In this document: piece by piece, positions 1-11,400 of the stretch
Numbering within the stretch: the stretch's first letter is position 1
Layout of the letters: each line of letters opens with the position of its first letter
From: Tetracentron sinense
Lineage: Eukaryota > Streptophyta > Magnoliopsida > Trochodendrales > Trochodendraceae
Assembly (NCBI GenBank): GCA_015143295.1
Contig: CM026551.1
Location: 17,037,827 to 17,101,826, forward strand
Direction of reading: 5' to 3'
Length of the DNA: 64,000 nt
Translations under genes and position numbers: made by a program
The notes under the pieces: model-generated
Seen by the model: only the letters and a program-made list of their open reading frames with translations
Databases searched by the model: none
Told to the model about the DNA's origin: nothing

Positions 1-3000
1 AATTTCCTACTCAAATCATTTATCAGGAGATATGTAATTAAATTAATCGAAGGTAAATAATTTGTAACATCAAGAAAGCAATTGAAATTGTACTTCTTTT
101 TTTTTGTCCTTGAAACTACTAAATCCGTTGGATCAGTTTTATAGTAGTCTAATAGGCACAAAATATGTGGACTAACCTGCTCATTTCATCAGATTTTATG
201 TCCTCTATGAAGTGTTTTAAGTATTCAACACCAAAATAGACCACACTATAAGCTATTAAATTATGCTTCTCGAATATATCAACTAATGCGATCTTGATTC
301 TTTCTAAACCAGGAAACAACTTTTTTCCAAGAGAAAAATATGATCTTAGGGCTTATTATGGTCCTTGTCCCCAACAAATTTAGCATCATACTCATAACCT
401 CTAGCTTCTCAGGTTGAAAACTTAAAAGATTCTTTTTACTCTTCATGCATCTGCATACTATTTTCATTGTATGCCAATGATTCATACCAGGTTGCTTTTC
501 TAAGTAGGAACTAATAAGACATACGATATAACTAAGATTTTTTCTTGTACACAAACATGGGCCATGCATTAAATTGTTCAAAGCTTAGGCATAAAGAACA
601 TTTAGCTTATCTTGTTCATCACCTTTCGAAAGTTTGAATCATTCTTTTAGGAGTCATCTATGATGGGTTCTCCCAAATACACTCCTGTATCCTAAATCAA
701 GCCCGATTCCTTTATTTACAGTTGATGTATGGTACTTTATACTCGGGTTATTTACTATTAGATCGATCTCATCATGCATTGTTTTTACTAGAATGACTAA
801 GCTATATACCACACATCATACCCTAAAAAAAACTTTCATCTCAAATAACAATCTTGTTGGAGTAGATTTTTTATATTTTATCAAATTATAGTTCATCAAT
901 CTGCTACTTCAGAATTTCATTCAGGAACTTTGTAATTGTACAATGTTTCATGATATACAAGTGGATTTTTAATCCTACAATTATTGCCGAATCTGCCGAA
1001 TAAGTTTCCCCTCCCCTTTTGAGTTGTTCACTAATAAGTTTCCCCTCTCTGATTTATAAGAATGAATTAAGTGTTACATTTCATATCTCTGCAAATAATA
1101 TAAACATGATAACTCTCATATTATCAAGAGTTGTTAATACAGAGTTCCATACAATAATTTGTAAACTTATCCAGCAGACTTGAAACCAATTTTAGAAAAA
1201 GAATATTTGTTAGTATTAATAGATTATATAGCCTAAGGTGTATATTTTTTTTAATGGGTAAGGGTTGCTTTGTCATTTAACATGATGGTAACATAGGGAG
1301 GTTTTACATAAATTCAAGAAACAACTGTAAGTCCATAGAAATCAAGTAAGCATCAACAACGGTTAATAATTTTGTAAGCATATGATGTCATCCCTAATCA
1401 GGGCTGAATCTTGGGGGGAAGCAATTATACTATATTATTTATTTAATTATTTAACAGGGCATAATCACAATGGTAAAATTTACATCATTAGTAGATTATT
1501 AGTTAGGTTAGTAGGATGATAGGCTTTTCAAATACTTACACCTCGATCAGGAACCAAGTCCACCACGAATGGTGATACGCTATCTGGGTGATACTTGAGC
1601 CGAGCCAAGCTTTTATCGAGTATCAACTTTATTAAGAATGTTAAAACTTTGCTCGGCTCGTTTGCAAATGAAGGAATCTTGAGCTTGGACAGCTCGCAAC
1701 CACCCCTACTTGAGGGAGGTGTGCGGAAATAAAATGAACACAAAGAAGTGTTTGCTTCTTGAAATACCTTCTATTCAACAAATTCACCCAACATGCCCAC
1801 CTCCGACTAGGGGTGACAATCGATCGTTTGAGGATAAGAAGGGATCACAAATTCGTGGAGAGTGCTTAATTCTTACCCGACACCCCCTTTAATAAACGGG
1901 TTGATGAATTCCAAAGTGGTTGGGTTAGGGGGGTTCTTAGGTTGCATGTATATTTTATTTCATTATTAATGAAAAATGTAAATTTTGTAAGATTTTTTTG
2001 TTTTTAATAATATATTTTTATATAGGGGTAAAAAAGGTTAATGAAAATTAACAAATTCATTAGTGAATGAATGATAGCATTCCTTTATATATATATATAT
2101 ATAATAGTAAGAACCCTCTGATGCACGGAAATACCAAAAAAGAAAAGTGTGTCAATGTTACAAAAAATGAGATTAGCCCACGCCGAATTGGACCACATGA
2201 TTGAATGCCTTCCCATTTTGTCTTCCTTGAATTGTACTTAAACTTTGATCTTTTTTTATAAAAACAGAGGTTAAATGGATGGACCTTAGGGGTGAGTAAA
2301 TTTTAACCATAGTTAGTGGGTGTTAAAAAGGGGAGCGGACTGACATTTCATTACATAGTGGAAATGTGGAATAAGTTTAGCATTTTCCTTTAAAAAAACT
2401 TAAGAGAAAAATAATTGGCAATAATAAAGTTGTTCCTTATAATATATTTGAATAAGAGAGTGGTAGTTAATCGATGGGTGCAAAACTATTTGAATAAGAA
2501 AAGACAGCATATTTTGACTCTTACATGATTGAATACCTATGCAATTCGTAAATATAAGATTCTTCATTTTGATGCATTGCTTATTGAAAGGCCTATCGAT
2601 CTTAGAACACAAAGCACAAAAGTTACTTCCATGATCACTGGTGTTAGTTTCTACAACAACATTAAGCTTTTCTGCAGTCTAAAATCATAAGCATGGAATT
2701 CCAAAAATCAGAAGCATGCAATCCAAAAAACAAAGGAGGAAATAAGTAACAATTTAAAACAAATAGGAAGTTTTAAAATCCACTATTCTAATATACATAA
2801 AAAGAATCCTGGTTTTAACTGGTCGAGTATTTTACAGTCATTTATATTTTCTATCTTCATTACTAATAGAAAAGCTGTTCAAATAAATGATTCTACTTAA
2901 TGAATATCCAACATAATTGACCTTGTGTTAAGCCCAAGCATCCTACTAACAAAATAAAAACCAAGAACCCACTAAAAAAAAAGAATAACAATAATTGTCT

Positions 3001-4321
3001 TTTAACTTTAGAAAAATAAAAAAGCCTTTCTTAAATTTTAGGCCTTGTTCTTGAGGTTATGGCTTAAGTTCTTTTTTTTTTTTGGTTCATTTGGATGTTT
3101 AGGCTGTTTGTCCGTCTTCTTTTCTCTTCTTAACATTAGATACGAATCGAAACACCTTAGAAGAATCATACCCTTAAAGAAGAGATTTTGATCAAATAAA
3201 AAGTACATATTATAAGTATTAGTTAAAAAGCCTAAAAATTCATTTCAAAAACTTGAGATTCCCACTTGGTATGTCTTGATGGCGGACTTCGGTTTAAAGA
3301 CTTTTGCAGGGTAATCATCTATTTGATATTTTAAAGTGCTAGGCTCTCTAATCATCTAACCAATGAAACGCTAATAACATAAAGCTAATTGAGGCGGCGA
3401 ATAAAAAAAAAAATTTCAAGAAAATAAAAAAATAAAAAATTCAAACCTAGCTCTATCATAATTGAAGATTTGTGGTAGCCTTGCTTACAAACACAAAAAT
3501 AAAAGAGAATATATTTTATTTTCTTTTAAAACTAACTTGTGTGTATCTTCACTTTGGGTGCGTTCGTTTGACGAGAAAGTGGGTGAAATAAAGGAAGAAG
3601 AAAAAGAACTCAAATTTTTTCTCAAAATAACCATTAAAATATGGAGGAAGTTTTTAGAAGAAAGTTTGTCACTATTGAGAAAGTGCAAGAAAATGAAAGT
3701 GTATTTCTTGTACACCCAACACAAGAAAAGTACAAAAAACTCACTTTTCTTTTACCTCACTTCCTCGTTTGTGTTCACCTCATGAGATCTGCACAGCTCT
3801 TTTAACATTGTACTCATCCCATCACCTTTGATTTTGACAACCAATGAGATACCGCGTAATGTAGCGAAATACAATGACTAAGAGATCTTTCTTCTCCTCT
3901 GGTACAAAGCAACAATGAAACTCTTCTGCATTCCGTGTACAAGAAAACACATTGAATAAGAAAGACTGAATTTACATTTTAATCACAGTCAGTTTGAATA
4001 AGAAAGAATAATCTGTCTGTTTTGCACTTCATAAGAACTCACTTTGTATACTTGTAAAACTGATAACTCTATGTCAACTAAGTTAGAGCTTAGATTCTTC
4101 TAATTACATGTAATCCAACCTATCAACATCGAAAATGTATAATCCTTTCTCGAATGGTAAACTGTGTTCGATGATACAAACCTTGCATAGGAAATCCAAG
4201 AGAAATTTGAAATTCAAAGAGTTATATATCTTCATCCATTGTCGAAATCACTTTTAGTTGCTTCCGTGGTATAAGCTTGCCCTGCTTCAAGATAAATTCA
4301 CATTAAAATGACGAATTTTTT
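1..4321. other. Intergenic, AT-rich, no gene seen
   Basis: I see no open reading frame here with a recognisable domain or splice structure; the short frames are low-complexity. A TA dinucleotide run lies at about 2086-2104. At about 1540-1715 there is sequence rich in GAGC/GCTCGGCTC motifs that ends in CCACCCCTA, like the right terminus of the hAT-type elements found elsewhere in this window, but no matching left end was found. The stretch lies beyond the 3' end of the phosphatase gene. Confidence 0.6.
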
Positions 4322-4329
4322 GTTCTTTG

Positions 4330-4672
4330 CATTGTAATAAATTTCTCCGAATTCTTATAAAGTCCTAAATAATAACTGACTTTTCGTTGAATGATTAATT
4401 CAAGCAGAATTCATGACTTTTGAAAATAAAAAATCAAAATCAAAGAGTAGTGAATTAAACATGAAATTATTCACAACTTTAAAAAAAAATCTCAAATAAA
4501 AATCTAATATCTGAAATATATTTGTTTATAAATATTTATAATTGGTAGTCTTATTTTATATATTTTTCTTCATATTTTGCCGGATAATTTCTCAATTTAT
4601 TTACGAAATTTTCAAATTTTGATTAGAATTTTCCCAGGGGAATAATTTCTGAACTCTAACTTGGTAACTATG
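4330..4672. mobile_element. Small hAT-like MITE with CATWGT termini
   Basis: The element is flanked by a perfect 8-bp direct repeat, GTTCTTTG, at 4322-4329 and 4673-4680. Its left end reads CATTGTAATAAATTTCTCC. The reverse complement of its right end starts CATAGTTACCAAG. The interior is AT-rich with no coding capacity. An 8-bp target duplication is typical of the hAT superfamily, and the termini match other elements in this window (59251-59589, 38328-38664). It lies 3' of the phosphatase gene. Confidence 0.75.
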
Positions 4673-4985
4673 GTTCTTTGAAATGTGAATCTAAAAGTGT
4701 TGTGCACAGAAGAACTATCTATAAAAAGACCAGCCACATGCAATGACTGGTTCCATATTAGGAGACCTTCGTTAAAGGTTAACTCACTTGGATGTTCAAA
4801 ACCATACTCTGCTGTAAAAAGATATTTGAAACAGTTCAGACAACATCTTCAGGCCATAAGGTTGTGAAAAATCACCCAGGTTTAATGATTTGCCAAGGAA
4901 GGTTATAGAGGTGAGACCCAATGAATGCTGGACCCCAAACTCTTGCATATGAAGCATGAATTTTGTTCTAGTTTGATTCCAAAAG

Positions 4986-5251
4986 CATAGTAACAAAGTT
5001 CTCCGATTTAAAAAAAAGTTTCAAACGCGATTTTTGCGCCTAACAATTAATTCACCAAGTATCCGCGTCTTCTTCACGATTTTTGAAGAAATCTCGAGTG
5101 GATATATTTTTTAAAATTTTCACATTTAGTAATCTTATTTAACTTTATCATATCTTGCCCAGCAATTTCCTGAAGTATTTTCTGAGTTTTACTGATTTTT
5201 TCTGAAAATTTTCCTAGATAAATAATTTCTGAACTCCGATTAGTGACTATA
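4986..5251. mobile_element. Diverged MITE of the same CATAG family
   Basis: The left end reads CATAGTAACAAAGTTCTCCG, and the right side reads GAACTCCGATTAGTGACTAT, which gives an imperfect inverted repeat. I could not find a convincing target duplication, so the copy is probably old. It resembles the element at 4330-4672 in its right-hand interior (AATAATTTCTGAACTC in both). It is non-coding. Confidence 0.5.
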
Positions 5252-5417
5252 ATTATTAATTAAAAGTCATACTCTTACATAGCAGATTATGATTTCAATT
5301 ATTATGCAAAAACTCCACAGATCCATAAACCGTGAGTTCTTGCCCACTTCATTTGAGCCCTTGCTTTGAAAACATTGTAATTGAGACCATGGGTTATATT
5401 ACATTACCTGCTATCTA

Positions 5418-8400
5418 TTAAGCTTCCCACTCTACCTCATCTTCATGGAGAACTTGGGGATGCATTGCAGTATTGGTGAAATTCAGAGCCCTCTGGAGTT
5501 TCCGATGGTCAAAGACTTCAACTTCAACCAAGAAGATCGAGCTAACAGGACGATGATCTGAGAACCTTATTTCAGACCGCTTGTAAGAAAGCTGTTTTAT
5601 GCCCTTCCCTAACCATAGTATGCGATCACACCTGTATAATTTTCCCACATACATGAAGAAGCAATTGGCAGATGCTTAAATGGTTTTTCTGATGACATAT
5701 ATCAGCGTAAATAATGCAGCCTTTCATCCTACACTATACACATGAACTACCAGCTCATAAATCCAGGGAATTAACCAGGTCGGCCCGTTTCCATCTGTCA
5801 TGGGCAAATAATATCGATCAGGGTCTGTTCTTTTGCTGAGACTTACAGTGACCGGCATTATGGAATTCTTGAGACTTTCAGTGTCAGGCTTTGCAAGTCT
5901 CTCAATTTGGAAATATTTATGTTCTTCTGAGCCCAGGAAATCCTGATTTATTTTGTAGGAAATTGAATTCCTACCATCATGAGACTTCAAGTCCCACCAT
6001 TTTTTGTGAGACTTGAAATCACTCATTTTGTGGCTTTTTAAGTCTCGCAAGAATTGGAAACCAAGAAATGAGAAGCAAAAGAACAGCATAAAAATTGACA
6101 ATTCTCTGGAATTACAAATTCTCACCTCCAATTCCTGCGAAAAGAACAGGACCTCAAAGAATTCTTATTGCCAATCTAGAGCTATGTAGGTAACTTGTAG
6201 GGGAAAGTCCATAAATCAAGCACTTGGGACAGTTATCTGTATGATTTTCAGCGAGACCAAACCAAGATGAGGTCAGCAGCTTCAATGCTCTATATTTATA
6301 GGTTGATGGGTGATGTGCATAGCCAAGGTGAGAAGCTTCCCTATATAAAATGTGGCCAGCAATGTCCTATGCTCCTTTTCTCTAGTAGCTAACTTGTAAT
6401 GCTGCTGGTTGCCAGAAAGATGTACTCTTACCATGCTGGGGATCTCTTCTTCTCCCCTTCTTTTGGGTTTTCCCCAACATATCTATCAGATTCGAATTCA
6501 TACTTGTAAGTGGGTGGAAAGTCTATCATTCCCTCCTTCCATCCATCGAATATGCGCCCACTGCGGAGTTCTTTGCTTAGCTGCCACATCCATCATGATT
6601 TTGTCAAACACATTTTCATCTCTTATATATTTCATCCAAGGAAGTTGATATTAGAGTAGGAAACTGGAGATAGAATTCAGGTAATGAAGATATCTATTAT
6701 CACTGTCCAATGAGTTCAAAAGCATAAAATTCCATTACAACCAGGCCTAGCCAATGCAGAATTGGGAGGGTCGAAACAACTGAGCAGAGTTGTCTAGACA
6801 CTCAGATTTGGGCAGGTTGAAGTTGGCCTTTACTTTTTTTAGACCTTGCAGTGACAATAGTCACCAAGTCGGAATTCAACAATTATTTGTCCAAGAAAAT
6901 TTTCAGAACAAATCAGCAAAATTCAGAATATTTGGAAATAATGAAAATGTTGAGCAAGATATGAAAAAATATGAAATATTATTTACTAAGCATGAAAAAT
7001 TATAAAGAAATATATTTCATATATTGGATATCGGCTAAATTCAAAATATTCAGAAATAAATCAGAAAAATGTAGGGCAACATATGACAAATATAAAATAA
7101 TATTACTAAATTATGAAAAATTATAAACAAATATATTTCATATATTGGATATTCCTTCGGGAATTTTTCAAAAAGTTGCGAACATTTAGTGAATTAATCG
7201 TTAGATGAAAAAGTCGCATATTAATAAAAAAAAAAAAAAAAAATCAAAAGAACTATGTTACTATGGCTATGATTGCCAACGTCAGGAAAAAAAGTCTTAC
7301 CTGATCACTATTTACAAGTTCATTCCAATGTTCTTGATCAATGAGTTTCCTTACTTCTGCGTCCAACATATTGAGACGATAATTCAAATCCCCAAACCAG
7401 AATATCTGACTGTTCACCAAGCAAAGAAACCCAATCACAATTCCTTGTTCCACATTTAATATCCACATACAATAAGAAAAGAGAAACTGAATCCCCTTGT
7501 GAGCATTACTAAGTGGGTAACATTATACAAATTAAAAGAAATTTTATTTGTACAAATTTTGGGGTTTTAACATTTCAGAAATTCTTACAATCTCTTTTCA
7601 TTATATTTGGTTCAAATGTGATTGCTCTGATAAAGCATCCGAGTATCCCCATCTTTCTCTAAGAATTTCCAGTTTATGAGTATCATCAAGTAAAACTAGT
7701 ATATTCCTTAATTTAACAGTTGGAGAGTATCTTTATGATTAGAGATAAGAATTAGTCTAGGGATACTCCCAAAGTGTGCTCCCAAATAAGGCTGTCAAAA
7801 AAGCCCATATAGAAGGGTACCTGGCCCGGCCCGGCCCTCCAAAGCCCTCCAAAGCCCGGCCCTACCCCAGCCCTTGGGCCGGGCAGGGCCAAAAAATTGG
7901 AAGCCCTTGTTCTCTAGGGCCGGGCTAGGGCTCCCCCTATCCGGCCCTTTCCGGCCCGGCCCGGCCCTACTTTATCTTAAGATAAATATTTTTTAATAAT
8001 TTTACTAATATGCTCTCTTTAACCTTTCATTAACGTTATGAAAGTAGGGTTATGTTTGTAATTGCGCCAACTAAAGACCTTATAAAAACCAACCTAACAC
8101 AGACCAAACCCTAACTTGTATTCACATTCTAAGACTTTGCCTCTTCATTCTTCAACTTCAATCGCACAGGCCACATACCACTTCGGCTCTTCATCGATCA
8201 TCTCTCTCTCTCTCTCATATCTTACTCTCTACTTTCAGTTTTATATTTAAACATATTTTCAATTTTGTTCTATATAGTTTTATTATTCTACTTGTTTACC
8301 TATACTATGTTTTGGTTTATTATGCATGACTGTCACTGATAAGGAAATTTTTTTTTAACTCTGTCATTGCTCTTTTTGTTGCAATGTTGATCCCAAACCC

Positions 8401-11400
8401 GAATAAAAGAGGAGGGTATCCATTTCCATGTAAGGTTGACAGTCGGTGTAGTAAAAAAAAATTTATTATCTTAGATGAAAAAAAAAAAATTCCGCTCTTT
8501 CTTCCGGCCCTTTGGCCGGCCCGGCTTGGCCCCGGCCCTTGAGGGGCCGGGCTAGGGCCCCGGTCCTTGAAGGGCTAGGGTCGGGCTAGGGCTCTACTCT
8601 TATAAGGAAGGGTAGGGCTAGGGTTGACCCCGGCCCTTTGACACCCCTACTCCCAAATATACTCTCAAATCATGACCGTTTATCTCAATTATTAAATGGT
8701 TAGGATTAGAGCTAATGTGGCATTAGAAAAGATAAAATAAGCCAACTCAAATCCTGACCTTTAATGATTGATTATAAACGGTTAGGATTAGGGAGTATAT
8801 TCGGGAGTACCTATAGACTGACTCCGTAAGATAAAGGTGGTAAATGAAACAATTATTGAAGGCGCCTTTTGAACTCCATCCTGCTGGAGCCACGTGTCTC
8901 ACCACGTCATCTTCAGACTCCATACTGCACCCTTACTGAACATTGACATCTTGTTGGGGCCATGTGCTTTGTCATGTCATGTCCTCTCAAAGCACCATAT
9001 GGCGTCTCAACGGACATCTTTTCCTCACCGGTGGGTTCATGGCACCTGATGCCACATCTGGGATGTTCTTCCCCAGACATCAACCCAAAATGAGGAACCT
9101 TACTCTTGAAGCCTGCGAAGGTGGCCATCTCTTTGGTGCCACGTGATCTTGGCTAAGGCCTGGTCTGACTTCTGACAAAGTTATGAGAGCACATCCACTT
9201 TGGGGATAAAGGGGCTCTGTGGTTTGGCAGCATGGAAAAGGACTACTTGGCCTTGGCTTGCCTCTGGCGAAGCCAGAAAGGGCTTATCTCGGGGTTCCAT
9301 AAAATAGGTGACGTGGTGGAGAAGTCAAAATCATGGGGCCATGATTTTGACTTCTTCACACACAAATGGACATGTGGCGATAAGTGTGGGAGAATAAGGG
9401 GGAGAGATATCAAAAGGGGAGAAGTCAAAAATCATGGGGAGATAATAAATGACTTCTCCCCATTTTCTGCCAGCTGCCGCACAATGTATGGAACCCCGAG
9501 GCCCCTTTATGGCTTCGCCAGAGACAATCCGAGGCCGGACTACTTATGGCGCCACAACTCATTTCTTATAGGAGCCTCACTCTGTTAGACGTCATTTGAG
9601 CTGATTGAATGGTGGCACTGCAGCTAACCTACTTGAGGACTGTGACAGGTGAAGACACCAACATTCCGTGATGGAAGAACTGTATAGAGTTTGTTAGTGA
9701 CCACTAACTGCGTGACACGTCAAAGCAGTTGGTAACTAGCATGAGTAGTGGCAGACCAAGGACAACCCATTGTACCTTCAGAGTCTATAAATAGGGGCTT
9801 ACCCCATTTGGAAAGGGATCCCCATCTCTTATCCTTCCTCTGGATTTTCTCCATCTTCACTCTGTTGAAAAAAGGAAGGAGAACCCAAAAACACTCCCAT
9901 CCCCTCCGTCGTTAGGCACCCATCTCGCATCCCTCAGGAGATTGACCTAAGATCACAGTTCCTAAAAGCAAGGTCTATCCCATCTTCGACCTAAACCTCT
10001 TACTTCATCATCTTGATCCAACCTCCTGTTCCGGCAACAATGTGACATTGTTGACTCTCAACCATCGACACGTCAAGGGCTGCATACCTCTCTAGCTGGT
10101 TCATTTCGACTTTTCCCTCACACAACAATCTTTGCATAGTTTTGTTTTCTCCTATGTATCTCTTAAGCTCATGGGTATATCCCATTTATTTCATTTACTT
10201 CAGGCGAATTTTGATTCAAAAAATGAGAAAAATATATCCAATTTGCTAAAGGGGCTTCAAAGATACACCAAATACCAATAAGACTCTTGTTTAATGAAAT
10301 TTAGCAAAATTACTAAACTTTACCTTTATGCAGTTATAGAACGTACCAAGATATCTTGCAAAAAAGTAAGCAATCCTCCTCAAGTAGAGACACTTTTGAG
10401 GTCACCAAGTTACTATAAGTTTTTATACCATCCATGTGCACATGTGCATCATAAATAAATGAACATCTCACAACTCCTAACGATTTTTTGTAAATTCGAG
10501 TAAATTTACCAAATATATTACACATGGAAATTCTAATGTCAAGAAATTGCTTACTCGTGTGATGGAATTGTATGAGGTTGATCAGCATTGAAGACAGAAG
10601 AGAACCGGGTACGTCGGAAGATCTCGTACACATCGGAGTTGCGCCTCTGTTCATCCCCCTCCTTTTGACCAGAGCTTAGATGAGAACAAACAAAGCATAC
10701 CCACGTTTGGAAAAGGGACATGCTTACAGAAACAGATCCCTGCATTACTAACCATGAATTGATTAGATATATGATAACGCAAGTGCTAAATATTTAGCAT
10801 GAAAGACAGGATGAAACCTTGTTTCCCATGTAGCCCATAAGGCCAACTCCAACTGGAGAAACTTTCAAATTGTTTATGTGCCTCCTCAACCTTCTACGAA
10901 CCCAAACTGATACATATATCCCTACCATCTGCTTTCCGACAATTCGCACATATCTACTATGTGCCTTAACACTATCTATCCCGACTCCATTTTCATATTG
11001 CTGCTCTTCTGTATCCAAGTAAGAATCTTCTTCCTCATTTGACAACGTGTCTGAAACATCTGAAACTGTATCAAGGACTTCAGATCGATCATGCTGTTCC
11101 ACCCAGAACATCCCCAGGTTACCAGAGCTATGGTGCACTCTTTTTAACCCACCATTCAATGCTAACTCTTGAGCTGTGAAAATTAGAGGCTTCTCCATCC
11201 AATCAAAACCAATTCTTGCAGAACTGCTCAAGACTCTCCGCAATTTTGAGCTAGAAGTAAGAGCTGGTGGCGGCGAATCTAATGAATGTTCAGGCCAGTC
11301 TAGACTACCAATAGCGTCACTGTCGATGCCATAGATTCTATTTGAATGGAACTTCTTCCGAAGACTAGTCATATCATTCAGGTTCTTTCTTCCAAAGTTC

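Noticed and set aside
5724-6131. 135-codon minus-strand frame between the last two phosphatase exons
   Set aside because: It is intronic; the true neighbouring exons (6580-6432 and 5631-5418) join in phase without it.
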